DNA from: Janthinobacterium sp. PC23-8
Lineage (GTDB): Bacteria; Pseudomonadota; Gammaproteobacteria; Burkholderiales; Burkholderiaceae_D
Assembly (NCBI RefSeq): GCF_002250505.1
Contig: NZ_NJGY01000003.1
Coordinates: 211,977 to 275,976, forward strand
DNA length: 64,000 nt
Direction: 5' to 3'
The translations under genes were made by a program, and so were the position numbers. Positions 18,665-28,844 of the stretch are shown here, piece after piece. Every line of letters begins with the position of its first letter. The stretch's first letter is position 1. The notes under the pieces were generated by a model. That model ran no database searches, was not told the origin of the DNA, and worked only from the letters and a program-made list of their open reading frames with translations.

Positions 18665-19623
18665 ACGGCGATCTCCTGCAAGTCCGGGTCGAGCGCAAGC
18701 AGCAGGAGGCCGAGGATATCTGCAGCTACGAGCTGGTCAGCCCGGACGGCGCGCCGCTGCCGGCATTCACGGCCGGCGCGCATATCGACGTCTACCTCGA
18801 TTCCGGCCTGGTGCGGCAGTACTCGCTGTGCAATCCGCCGTGGGAGCGCCAGCGCTACCTGATCGGCGTGCTGCGCGATCCTTCCTCGCGCGGCGGCTCG
18901 CGCGCCATGCACGACGAGGTGCGCACCGGCGCCATGCTGCGCATCAGCGCGCCGCGCAACCACTTCGCGCTGGCCGAAGCGCCGGCCAGCCTGCTGCTGG
19001 CTGGCGGCATCGGCGTCACGCCCATCCTGGCGATGGCCGAAACGCTGGCTGCGCGCCGCGCCGCGTTCGACATGCATTATTGCGCGCGCTCGCCCGAGCG
19101 CGCCGCGTTCCGCGCGCGCATCGCCGCCGCGCCTTTTGCGCAGCAGGTGCATTTTCACTACGACAGCGGCGACGTGGCGCAGAAGCTGGACCTGGCGGCG
19201 TTGCTGGCGCGGCTGGACCGTGGCACGCACATCTATTTGTGCGGCCCGGCCGGCTTCATCGACCATGTGACGGCTGTCGCCAGGGTTCACGATTGGCCGC
19301 AGGACCAGGTGCACCTCGAGTACTTCGGTGCCGCCGCGCCGGCCGCCGACGGCGACCAGGCGTTCGACGTCAAGCTCGCTTCCAGCGGCAAGGTGTACAC
19401 CATCCCGGCCGGCAGCAGCGTGCTGAAGGTGCTCGGCGAGGCCGGCGTGTTCATTCCCGCTTCCTGCGAGCAGGGCGTATGCGGCACCTGTCTGACACGC
19501 GTGCTGGACGGCGTGCCCGAGCACCGCGACCTGTACCTGGATGAAGCGGAACAGGCCGCCAACGACCAGTTCACCCCCTGTTGTTCCCGTTCTAAAACCG
19601 CCACCTTGCTGCTGGACCTATAA
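18661..19623 (+). CDS. vanB: Vanillate O-demethylase reductase subunit
   Basis: A 320-residue phthalate-dioxygenase-reductase-type protein that passes electrons from NAD(P)H to VanA. It has RQYSLCNPP (flavin binding), GGIGVTPILAMAE (pyridine nucleotide binding), and a C-terminal plant-type [2Fe-2S] domain with CEQGVCGTC plus a distal Cys near residue 309. The start is the ATG of the ATGA overlap with vanA. It is paralogous to the IAA-pathway reductase at 30211-31167. Confidence 0.93.
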   Translation: MNGDLLQVRVERKQQEAEDICSYELVSPDGAPLPAFTAGAHIDVYLDSGLVRQYSLCNPPWERQRYLIGVLRDPSSRGGSRAMHDEVRTGAMLRISAPRNHFALAEAPASLLLAGGIGVTPILAMAETLAARRAAFDMHYCARSPERAAFRARIAAAPFAQQVHFHYDSGDVAQKLDLAALLARLDRGTHIYLCGPAGFIDHVTAVARVHDWPQDQVHLEYFGAAAPAADGDQAFDVKLASSGKVYTIPAGSSVLKVLGEAGVFIPASCEQGVCGTCLTRVLDGVPEHRDLYLDEAEQAANDQFTPCCSRSKTATLLLDL

Positions 19624-19651
19624 CCAACAACTTGTAAAACGAGGAGACACA

Positions 19652-20839
19652 ATGAGAGACCCTATCAACCGCCAACGCCGCCAGGTGCTGCTGGGCGCGG
19701 CCGCCCTGTCGGCCTTGCCCGTTTTGCCCGCCTTTGCCGCCGGCGCCGAGCCGCTGAAGGTGGGCTTGATCGTGCCGATGTCCGGCCCGTTCGCCTCCAC
19801 CGGCCGCCAGATCGAGGCGGCGGTCAAGCTGTATCTGCAGCAGAACGGCGCCAGTGTCGCCGGCCGCCACGTCGAGATCATCCTCAAGGACGACGGCGGC
19901 GTGTCGCCGGACGTGACCAAGCGGCTGGCGCAGGAACTGGTGATGCGCGACAAGGCGCAAGTGCTGGCCGGTTTCGGCCTGACGCCGTTGGCCTTCGCCG
20001 CTGCGCCGGTCGCCACCCAGGCCAGGGTGCCGATGATCGTGATGGCCGCCGCCACGTCGGTGATACCGCAGCGCTCGCCGTACATCGTGCGCACCGGCTT
20101 TACGCTGGCGCAGGTGACGGCGCCGCTGGCGCAATGGGCTGCCAGGAACAAGATCAGGAGCGTGGTCACGCTGGTCAGCGATTACGGACCCGGGCTGGAT
20201 GCGGAAAAAGTGTTCGCCAAGGTCTTCAGCGAGGGCGGCGGCAAGCTGGTCGACAGTGTGCGCGCGCCGTTGCGCAATCCCGACTACGCGCCGTTCCTGG
20301 CGCGGGTCAGGGACTTGAAGCCGGATGCCTTGTTTGTGTTCGTGCCCTCGGGCGAGGGCGCCGCCGTGCTCAAGCAGTTCACCGAACGGGGGCTGGCGGC
20401 CGCCGGCATCCGCCTGATCTGTACCGGCGACGTGCTGGATGACGACCTGATGGCCAGCATCGGCCCGGCCGCCGCCGGCGTGGTCAGCAGCCATCATTAT
20501 TCGGCCGCCCATGCGTCGGCCGAGAACAAGGCATATGTGGCAGCGTTCGGCAAGGCCAGCCAGGGCATGCGGCCGAATTTCCATTCGGTTGGCGCCTACG
20601 ATGGCATGCATCTGCTGTACCAGGCGCTGAAGCGGACCGGCGGCGACAGCGACGGCGACAAGCTGCTGGCGGCCATGAAGGGCATGGCCTGGACCAGCGT
20701 GCGCGGCCCGGTCAGCATCGACGCCGCCAGCCGCGACATCGTGCAGACGGTCTACCTCCGCAAGGCGGAGCTGGTGGGAGGCGGGTATTACAACGTCGAG
20801 TTCGACCAGGTGGAGAAGGTGCGCGATCCTGGGGTTTAG
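19652..20839 (+). CDS. ABC substrate-binding protein, probably for vanillate
   Basis: A 395-residue Leu/Ile/Val-type binding protein with an N-terminal twin-arginine-like leader (RRQVLLGAAALSALPVLPAFA) and KVGLIVPMSGPFASTGRQIE, IILKDDGG, ARVPMIVMAAATS. It lies 28 bp after vanB with ribosome site GAGGAGA, so it is in the vanillate operon. It is a close relative of the protein at 10254-11468 and has no permease genes of its own. It probably feeds the LivHMGF set at 12751-16109. Confidence 0.85.
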   Translation: MRDPINRQRRQVLLGAAALSALPVLPAFAAGAEPLKVGLIVPMSGPFASTGRQIEAAVKLYLQQNGASVAGRHVEIILKDDGGVSPDVTKRLAQELVMRDKAQVLAGFGLTPLAFAAAPVATQARVPMIVMAAATSVIPQRSPYIVRTGFTLAQVTAPLAQWAARNKIRSVVTLVSDYGPGLDAEKVFAKVFSEGGGKLVDSVRAPLRNPDYAPFLARVRDLKPDALFVFVPSGEGAAVLKQFTERGLAAAGIRLICTGDVLDDDLMASIGPAAAGVVSSHHYSAAHASAENKAYVAAFGKASQGMRPNFHSVGAYDGMHLLYQALKRTGGDSDGDKLLAAMKGMAWTSVRGPVSIDAASRDIVQTVYLRKAELVGGGYYNVEFDQVEKVRDPGV

Positions 20840-20896
20840 CAGCGCAGAACGCGCCGTTGCCGACACTTGAGGGGGCAGTGAAAAGCTATCCTTTGC

Positions 20897-20933
20897 TTGC
20901 TATTTTACGTAGATGGGACATAATCTATACGTA
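20897..20933 (+). promoter_or_regulatory. Promoter with TACGTA repeats before the small orphan gene
   Basis: TTGCTA (20897-20902), 16-bp spacer, CATAAT (20919-20924) make a plausible promoter. TACGTAGAT (20906-20914) and ATCTATACGTA (20923-20933) form an imperfect inverted repeat across it, a possible site for autoregulation by the encoded ribbon-helix-helix-like protein. Confidence 0.45.
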
Positions 20934-20958
20934 GAAAATCTTCATTTGGAGGAAATTT

Positions 20959-21210
20959 ATGGCCATTTCATCAACAACCAAACCGGCAGTTCGCCGATCT
21001 TCGGTTGAAAAAGTCAGGCTCAACGCCGACCTGTCCCCCGATGTTGCCGACGCGCTCAAGACTCTGGCAAGCTCGCAAAACGTTTCTTTAACTGAGGCAT
21101 TGAGCCGTGCAATCAGTACCGAAGCGTTTCTGGTTCAACGCAGAAAGCAGGGGGCCAAGGTTGTTTTGGAGCAAGACGGCAAAACGTCGGAATTAATTTT
21201 CGCCCGTTAA
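20959..21210 (+). CDS. Small ribbon-helix-helix-like protein
   Basis: An 83-residue protein. After a basic N-terminus, KVRLNADLSPDVADALKTLA and SLTEALSRAIS have the strand-helix-helix pattern of CopG/Arc-type proteins. The C-terminal half (KQGAKVVLEQDGKTSELIFAR) looks like an added beta-hairpin. Ribosome site GGAGGA is strong. Base composition is clearly lower in GC than that of all surrounding genes, suggesting acquisition by transfer. It pairs with the membrane protein 28 bp downstream. Whether it binds DNA is not shown; I do not recognise a named family. Confidence 0.6.
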   Translation: MAISSTTKPAVRRSSVEKVRLNADLSPDVADALKTLASSQNVSLTEALSRAISTEAFLVQRRKQGAKVVLEQDGKTSELIFAR

Positions 21211-21238
21211 ATATTCCCATATTAAAGACGGGGCAAAC

Positions 21239-21628
21239 ATGCAAGCTCAGAATCCAGACGCTGCACCGGAAGCGTCGCCCACCGAGGTTTCCCCTGAAGA
21301 TGGGCAAGATGCGCCGGACACGGCAGTGTCGGGCGATACGTTAAACGCGACACTGGTGCCTGGTGAGAGCCCGTTCGGCCTTGAAACGCCGGATGAGCAG
21401 TACAACCCGGAGCAGTCCAGGGACAAGGCGCGCGCAACAATCACCTATTGGCTGCTGGGCTTGCTTACTTTTTTGTTCATCGCTGCCTTCATCGCTTTTT
21501 TTGTTTCTTCCGAGAGGACGTTTGCCAATCTTAAAGTGATGCTTGAAATGCTAATCAGTCCTCTCATTGTGCTGGTATCAGCTGCGACGGGCTTCTATTT
21601 CGGAGCGCATTCCGCCAACAAAAAATAG
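21239..21628 (+). CDS. Small 2-TM membrane protein of unknown function
   Basis: A 129-residue protein. The first 60 residues are acidic, Pro/Ser-rich and probably disordered. Two hydrophobic helices follow at about residues 66-87 (YWLLGLLTFLFIAAFIAFFV) and 104-122 (SPLIVLVSAATGFYFGAHS). No family is recognised. It follows the ribbon-helix-helix-like gene at 28 bp, in the same direction and with similar low-GC composition, so the two are probably a functional pair. It could be a membrane effector of a small defence or toxin-type module, but nothing in the sequence proves this. Confidence 0.6.
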   Translation: MQAQNPDAAPEASPTEVSPEDGQDAPDTAVSGDTLNATLVPGESPFGLETPDEQYNPEQSRDKARATITYWLLGLLTFLFIAAFIAFFVSSERTFANLKVMLEMLISPLIVLVSAATGFYFGAHSANKK

Positions 21629-21666
21629 TCGCCTGTTTTCGAACGACGGCTGGCGCTGCTTTTCCG

Positions 21667-22938
21667 TTAAAGTTCACCGATAAAGCTGCGCACCACATGG
21701 CTGAAGACCACCGGCTGCTCGATATAGCTCAGGTGCGATGCCTGTTTCAGCACCTCCAGCCGCGCACCGTCAATGCCGTCGGCCAGCACCTGCGCCATCG
21801 CCAGCGGCGTGCCCTGGTCCAGTTCGCCCGCGATCACCAGCGTGGGCGCGGCGATGGCGCCCAGGCGCGCCGTCGTGTCGACGCCGCCGACCGCGTTGCA
21901 GCAGCCGATGTAGCCGGCGGCGTCGGTGCTGACCACGCGCCGGCGAAAGCGCGCCACCGTGGCCGCATGGCTGGCGCGGAAGGCGTCGTGGAAGTAGCGT
22001 CCCATCACGGCATCGGCGATCGCCTCGATGCCTTGCGCGCGCACCGTGGCGATGCGCTGGCGCCATGCCTCGCGCGCCGCCTCGGGATAGCCGGATGTGG
22101 TGTTGGCCAGCACCAGCGCGCGCACCAGGACAGGATGGCGCAGCGCCAGCTCCTGGCCCACCATGGCGCCCATCGACAAGCCCACCCATACTACCGGTCC
22201 GGTGTCGAGTTCGCGCAGCATCGCCGCTGCATCGTCGGCCAGGCCCGCCATGTCGTACATGCCCTGCGGCGCCTGCGAGCCGCCGTGGCCGCGATGGTCG
22301 TAGGCGATCACGCGGCAATCCTGCGCCAGCTGATTGGCCAGTTCATCCCACATGCTCAAGTCGCAGCCCAGCGCGTGGCTCAGCACCACGGTGTGGCGCG
22401 GCGCCTTGCCGCTGCGCGGTTCGCGCAGCGTGTAATGCAGCGCGGCGCCGTCCACCCTGGCTGTGCTGAGGCCGGCGCGGCCGACGCCGGGATGGCTGGT
22501 GTCGGCCGGCGCCAGCGGCGCCAGTTCATAGCCGATTTGCGGCCCCACTTCGCGCAGGATCGCCAGCGCATGGCTGAAGGCGGTATTGGCGGCCGGCACG
22601 CCGGCATAGATGGCCGACTGTATCAGCACTTCCTTCAGTTCGTCCGGCGTCAAGCGGTTGGCTTCCTCGCCCAGCAGCGCGGCGCGCACGTGCAGTTCGT
22701 ATTCTTCCCAGCGGCCCAGCGCGATGGTGGTGGCCAGTACGATTGCGCGCCGGGTTTTTTGTTCCAGGCCGGGGCGGCCCCAGATCTCGTGCCAGGCAAA
22801 CCGCGTGATCAGGTTCTGGAACTCGGCATTGAAGCTGTTGGCGTTGGCCAGCGAGCGGTCTACCCAGGCGTCGCCGAGGATGGCGCGGCGGTTGTTGAGT
22901 CCACGCTCGAAGTCGTGGTCGATGGGGGCTAAGCTCAT
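21667..22938 (-). CDS. Fused 4-carboxymuconolactone decarboxylase / 3-oxoadipate enol-lactonase
   Basis: A 423-residue bifunctional enzyme of the protocatechuate branch. Residues 1-140 form a PcaC decarboxylase (RRAILGDAWVDRS, RRAIVLATTIALGRWEEYELH). Residues 165-423 form a PcaD alpha/beta hydrolase with nucleophile S255 in GLSMGAM, D374 in GELDQGTP and H402 in ASHLSYIEQP. The longer open frame upstream is spurious; the ATG at 22938 starts the PcaC homology. The domain order is PcaC then PcaD, the reverse of the PcaL arrangement I recall from actinobacteria. It is last in the order pcaH-pcaG-pcaB-pcaCD. Confidence 0.9.
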   Translation of the reverse strand: MSLAPIDHDFERGLNNRRAILGDAWVDRSLANANSFNAEFQNLITRFAWHEIWGRPGLEQKTRRAIVLATTIALGRWEEYELHVRAALLGEEANRLTPDELKEVLIQSAIYAGVPAANTAFSHALAILREVGPQIGYELAPLAPADTSHPGVGRAGLSTARVDGAALHYTLREPRSGKAPRHTVVLSHALGCDLSMWDELANQLAQDCRVIAYDHRGHGGSQAPQGMYDMAGLADDAAAMLRELDTGPVVWVGLSMGAMVGQELALRHPVLVRALVLANTTSGYPEAAREAWRQRIATVRAQGIEAIADAVMGRYFHDAFRASHAATVARFRRRVVSTDAAGYIGCCNAVGGVDTTARLGAIAAPTLVIAGELDQGTPLAMAQVLADGIDGARLEVLKQASHLSYIEQPVVFSHVVRSFIGEL

Positions 22939-22991
22939 GTGCTGGTCCTTGGGCTGAAATGGGAGATGGGAAGGCGTTCGATGGGGGGTGT

Positions 22992-24374
22992 TCAACCGGG
23001 GGCGTCCAGGGCGGCGATCTCCAGGCGCAGGCGCCGCAACTGCTGTTGCGCCAGCCGTTGCGCCGGCGCGGCGGCGGCGGCCGGATCGAACAGCGCGGCC
23101 AGCGCGGCCGGGTCGATGCGCTCGCGCAGGCTGGCGTCGGCTTGCACCGCCTCGGCCAGCAGCTGGGCCAGATGGCGGCCGTCGGCCAGCGCCGCAGCGC
23201 TCATTTTTTCCAGCAGGCTGTGGGCGGCCGGTCGGCCGATGGCGGCCGCCAGCCAGACCGAGGCCGCTTCCGCAAACACCAGCCCCTGCAGCGCATCGAT
23301 ATTGCGCAGCATGCGCGCGCAGTCCACCTGCAGCCCGGCGAAGGCGTCGTTCAGCGCTTGCAGGGCGCCGTGGGCGCTGAGGAACAAGCCCGGCCACTCG
23401 GCCAGTTCGGCCTGCCAGTTGCCCAGGCCGCGCTCATGCTGCTGTCCCATGCTGGCCAGCAGCGCCGCTGCCCGCTGCGGGGTGCGGGTGGCGGCCGCCA
23501 GCGCGATCATGGCCGATACCGGATTGCGCTTGTGCGGCATGGCCGAAGAACCACCGCGGCCATTGCCGGATGGCTCTGCCAGCTCGGCGATTTCGCCCTG
23601 AGCCATCAGGCTCAGGTCGGTGGCGACCTTGCCCATGCTGCCTGTCAGCACTGCCACTTCCAGGCCCAGGCGCACCCAGTCGTCGCGCTGCGTGTGCCAG
23701 GCGGCGTCGGCCACCTTCAGGCCCAGATCGGCAGCCACCAGAGCGGCCACGGCCGCGCCTTGCTCGCCCATCACCGCCAGCGTGCCGACGGCGCCTCCCA
23801 GCTGCAGCTGCAGCGCGCGCGCCGCGCACTCGCGCAGGCGGGCGCGGGCGCGCACCAGCGGCGCCAGCCAGCCGGCCGCCTTGAAGCCGAAGCTGCTCAC
23901 CTGGGCCGGCTGCATCAGCGTGCGCGCCAGCACCGGCGTGGCGGCGTGCTGTTCGGCCAGCCGCAGCAGGTGTCCGCTCAGCTCGTGCAGGCCGTCGTCC
24001 AGCAGTTGCAGCGCATCGCGCGTGGCCAGCACCATGGCGCTGTCGATCGCGTCCTGGCTGGTGCTGCCCCAGTGGACACGGGTGGCTGCCTCGGCGTCGT
24101 ACAGCGCCACGGTGCGGGTCAGTTCGCGCACCAGCGGGATCGCCAGGCTGCCGGCACGGCGGCCGGCGCTGACGATGGCCTCAATGTCGTACAGCTGCGC
24201 ATTGCAGACGCCGGCGATGATGCGCGCCGTCTCCGGCGCCAGCATGCCTTGCGCGGCCTGGGCCTGGGCCAGCGCCTGTTCGAAGCGCAGCATGGCTTGC
24301 ACGATGGCAGCGTCGTCGAACACGGCGATCATGTCCGGCGTGGTAAGAAACTGATCGAATATGGATACGCTCAA
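22992..24374 (-). CDS. pcaB: 3-carboxy-cis,cis-muconate cycloisomerase
   Basis: A 460-residue member of the fumarase/argininosuccinase superfamily, with the signature GGSSAMPHKRNPV and GSTSQDAIDSA. It converts 3-carboxymuconate to 4-carboxymuconolactone, the substrate of the fused enzyme downstream. The start appears to be TTG at 24374: GGAG lies 6-7 bases upstream, and the next ATG (14 codons in) would remove the conserved N-terminal IFDQFLTTPDM segment. It is 18 bp from pcaG. Confidence 0.9.
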   Translation of the reverse strand: MSVSIFDQFLTTPDMIAVFDDAAIVQAMLRFEQALAQAQAAQGMLAPETARIIAGVCNAQLYDIEAIVSAGRRAGSLAIPLVRELTRTVALYDAEAATRVHWGSTSQDAIDSAMVLATRDALQLLDDGLHELSGHLLRLAEQHAATPVLARTLMQPAQVSSFGFKAAGWLAPLVRARARLRECAARALQLQLGGAVGTLAVMGEQGAAVAALVAADLGLKVADAAWHTQRDDWVRLGLEVAVLTGSMGKVATDLSLMAQGEIAELAEPSGNGRGGSSAMPHKRNPVSAMIALAAATRTPQRAAALLASMGQQHERGLGNWQAELAEWPGLFLSAHGALQALNDAFAGLQVDCARMLRNIDALQGLVFAEAASVWLAAAIGRPAAHSLLEKMSAAALADGRHLAQLLAEAVQADASLRERIDPAALAALFDPAAAAAPAQRLAQQQLRRLRLEIAALDAPG

Positions 24375-24392
24375 GAGAACTCCGCTGCCAGG

Positions 24393-24926
24393 TCAGACAT
24401 AGTCGAAGAATGCGGTTTCCTTATCGGACTGCATCCAGATGTCCCAATGATAGACCCCTGGCGCGCTCTTGCGGGCGATCAGGGTGGCGCGGCGCTCGGC
24501 CGGCACCTGTTGCAGTATCGCCGATCGGGCCAGGCCGCCGTCATCTTCCAGGAACACGGCGCTGAACTGGTGCTTGACCAGGCCGCGCGCGAACACCGTG
24601 ATGTAGCTGGCCGGCGCGCCCTCGGCCGGCGTCGCGCATTGCGACAGCTGCAGGCAAAATTCGCCCTGTTCGCCGCTGGCCACGCGGCGAAAGCCCGGCA
24701 GCGCCTGGCTCGCTTCGGCGCCGGCCGCCGCCGGCTGCCACGCTTCGATCTGGGCGTCGTTGAGCGGCACGCCGTCGCCGTCGTAGATGGTGCCGCTGAT
24801 GGTGATGGTGGCGCAGGAGGTTTGCAGCGTGCCGGCGGCGGTCGCGTCGGCCGCCCACTGCCAGGCTTCATGCGAGAACGGGCCGATGGTTTGCGAAGTG
24901 GTGATGTGGTTCACGATATTGCTCAT
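24393..24926 (-). CDS. pcaG: Protocatechuate 3,4-dioxygenase alpha subunit
   Basis: A 177-residue intradiol-dioxygenase-fold subunit: SQTIGPFSHEAWQW at the start, ISGTIYDGDGVPLNDAQIEAWQ and a C-terminal GVYHWDIWMQSDKETAFFDY (core YHWDIWMQ). As usual in alpha subunits, the iron-binding residues are not present; they are in PcaH. The start is the ATG at 24926 with AAGGAG upstream, 13 bp after pcaH. Confidence 0.92.
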   Translation of the reverse strand: MSNIVNHITTSQTIGPFSHEAWQWAADATAAGTLQTSCATITISGTIYDGDGVPLNDAQIEAWQPAAAGAEASQALPGFRRVASGEQGEFCLQLSQCATPAEGAPASYITVFARGLVKHQFSAVFLEDDGGLARSAILQQVPAERRATLIARKSAPGVYHWDIWMQSDKETAFFDYV

Positions 24927-24939
24927 GCTGTGTGCTCCT

Positions 24940-25632
24940 TCAAAGGCCCATGGGCGTGGCGTCGCGGCCGCGCAGTACGATGTCGAATTCATAGCCCAGC
25001 ATCTTGTCGCTGTCGGTATGTTCCAGGCTGTAGCGGGAAATCAGGCGCTGGCGGGCGGCCGGGTCCTGGATGCTCTGGAAGATGGGGTCGTAGTCGAACA
25101 AGGGGTCGCCGGGGAAGTACATTTGCGTGACCAGGCGCTGCGCGTACACATTGCCGAACAGTGAAAAGTGGATGTGCGCCGGACGCCAGGCCTTGTCGTG
25201 GTTGCCCCATGGGTAGGGGCCGGGCTTGATGGTGACGAAGCGGTAGCGGCCGTCGTCGTCCGTCATCATCTTGCCGATGCCGTAGAAATTCGGGTCGAGC
25301 GGCGCATCGTGCTGGTCCTTCTTGTGCCAGTAGCGGCCGGCCGAATTGCATTGCCACACTTCCAGCAGCGAATTGCGCACCGGCTTGCCGTCTTCATCGA
25401 CCACGCGGCCGGTGACGACGATCTTCTCGCCCAGCGGCGCGCCCGCACCGTGGGCTGTCAAGTCGATATCGTTGGGCAGCAGGATGCGCGGCGACGGCTT
25501 CAGATTGTCCCGCACCGGCTCATCGGCGTGGATGCGCAGCAGCGGCTGGGTCGGACCGCGTTTGAGCGTGGACTTGTAGGGCGGGTAGATCAGTTCCGGA
25601 TAGACGCCGGACGCGATAGCATCGAATTTCAA
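24940..25632 (-). CDS. pcaH: Protocatechuate 3,4-dioxygenase beta subunit (TTG start)
   Basis: A 230-residue catalytic subunit carrying the Fe(III) ligands Y101 (SAGRYWH), Y140 (PGPYPWG), H153 and H155 (PAHIHFS), which cleaves protocatechuate to 3-carboxy-cis,cis-muconate. No ATG fits the start. TTG at 25632 follows GGAGA with a 5-base gap and begins the expected N-terminus (LKFDAIASG read as MKFDAIASG); the open frame upstream of it crosses the regulator's operator. First gene of the pca operon, divergent from the IclR regulator. Confidence 0.92.
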   Translation of the reverse strand: MKFDAIASGVYPELIYPPYKSTLKRGPTQPLLRIHADEPVRDNLKPSPRILLPNDIDLTAHGAGAPLGEKIVVTGRVVDEDGKPVRNSLLEVWQCNSAGRYWHKKDQHDAPLDPNFYGIGKMMTDDDGRYRFVTIKPGPYPWGNHDKAWRPAHIHFSLFGNVYAQRLVTQMYFPGDPLFDYDPIFQSIQDPAARQRLISRYSLEHTDSDKMLGYEFDIVLRGRDATPMGL

Positions 25633-25710
25633 GACAGTCTCCTGTGTGTGGGGGGCGTTCAGTGCCAGCCATGGTATGAAATGCCTGCCGCCGCCGCAAT
25701 ACGGCGCGAG

Positions 25711-25754
25711 TGTGCAATATCCGCTATACGCACAAAATGTGCGATACTCGCACA
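25711..25754. promoter_or_regulatory. IclR-type operator between pcaH and its regulator
   Basis: Four half-sites TGTGC/GCACA occur in 44 bp: 25711-25715, 25730-25734, 25738-25742 and 25750-25754. The two central ones form the perfect palindrome GCACA-AAA-TGTGC. Multiple short repeats of this kind are typical targets of PcaU/PcaR/PobR-type IclR proteins. Confidence 0.65.
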
Positions 25755-25774
25755 AATTATTCATTTTCTCAGTC

Positions 25775-26548
25775 ATGGACCCGGAATACGACACTCCCGC
25801 TCAGCGTGACCTGGTGGCCAGCCTGGAAAAGGGCTTGCAGGTGATCGCCGCCTTCGACCAGGAGCGCAGCCGCCTGACGATCGCCGAGGTGGCCGAGCGC
25901 ACCGGCCTGACGCGGGCGGCGGCGCGCCGCTACCTGATCACGCTGACCCACCTGGGCTATATGCGGCATGAGAACAAGCTGTTCGCGCTGACGCCGATGG
26001 TGCTGCGCCTGGGCCAGTCCTACCTGCATTCGGCGCGCCTGCCGCGCATCGTGCAGCCCTTGCTGTACCGGCTGGCCTATGCCCAGGGCGAGGCCGCCTC
26101 GGTGGGCGTGCTCGATCAAGACCAGCTGGTGTGCGTGGCCGCCGTCAGCGCGGGACAACTGGTGTCGGTCACGCTGCAGCCGGGCACCCGGGTGCCGGCC
26201 TATTGCACCGCCAACGGTCGGGTGCTGCTGGCGCACCTGCCGCAGCCGAGAATCGACGAATTCCTGGCGCGTGCGCAGCCGGAGCAGATCACGGAATACA
26301 CCATCGTCCACAAGGAGCGCCTGGCGCTGGAGCTCGCGCGCGCCCGCGCGCAAGGCTATGCGCTGGTGGACCAGGAGCTGGAACTGGGCTTGCGCACCAT
26401 CGCCGTGCCGCTGAAGAATTTTCGCGGCGAGATCGTGGCGGCGATGAACATCAGCGTGCATGCCGGCCGCATGCGGCGCGAGCAGATGGTGGAGCGCTGC
26501 CTGCCGGCGCTGATCAAGATCCAGGTGGAGTTGAACGCTTTGCTGTAA
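25775..26548 (+). CDS. IclR-family regulator of the pca operon
   Basis: A 257-residue protein with an N-terminal winged helix (LTIAEVAERTGLTRAAARRYLITL) and the IclR effector domain (SVGVLDQDQLVCVAAVSAG, GTRVPAYCTANGRVLLAHL with key part PAYCTANGR). The sequence is of the PcaR/PcaU/PobR branch, whose members respond to protocatechuate, 3-oxoadipate or 4-hydroxybenzoate. The frame is open from 25646, but that part overlaps the operator; the ATG at 25775 starts the homology. Divergent from pcaH. Confidence 0.85.
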   Translation: MDPEYDTPAQRDLVASLEKGLQVIAAFDQERSRLTIAEVAERTGLTRAAARRYLITLTHLGYMRHENKLFALTPMVLRLGQSYLHSARLPRIVQPLLYRLAYAQGEAASVGVLDQDQLVCVAAVSAGQLVSVTLQPGTRVPAYCTANGRVLLAHLPQPRIDEFLARAQPEQITEYTIVHKERLALELARARAQGYALVDQELELGLRTIAVPLKNFRGEIVAAMNISVHAGRMRREQMVERCLPALIKIQVELNALL

Positions 26549-26588
26549 AGCGGTGCTGGTGTTGGCTTGCATTGCGGGATGTTGCGCC

Positions 26589-26612
26589 GCCGCCGAATGT
26601 TGACTCGGCGGC
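26589..26612. terminator. Bidirectional hairpin between convergent genes
   Basis: GCCGCCG, 10-base loop, CGGCGGC lies between the convergent IclR (ends 26548) and AraC (ends 26629) genes, so it could serve both. Confidence 0.4.
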
Positions 26613-26628
26613 CGTATCCGTGCCTGAT

Positions 26629-28807
<2,179 letters not shown>

Positions 28808-28844
28808 TCATGGACGGTGGGCGGCAGATTGCCCAGGGCTGATA

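Noticed and set aside
20905-20912. TTACGTAG copy before the orphan ribbon-helix-helix gene as a further response-regulator target
   Set aside because: Only the 8-base core matches, not the 13-mer; it lies inside the promoter as part of a different inverted repeat, so chance or autoregulation is more likely.
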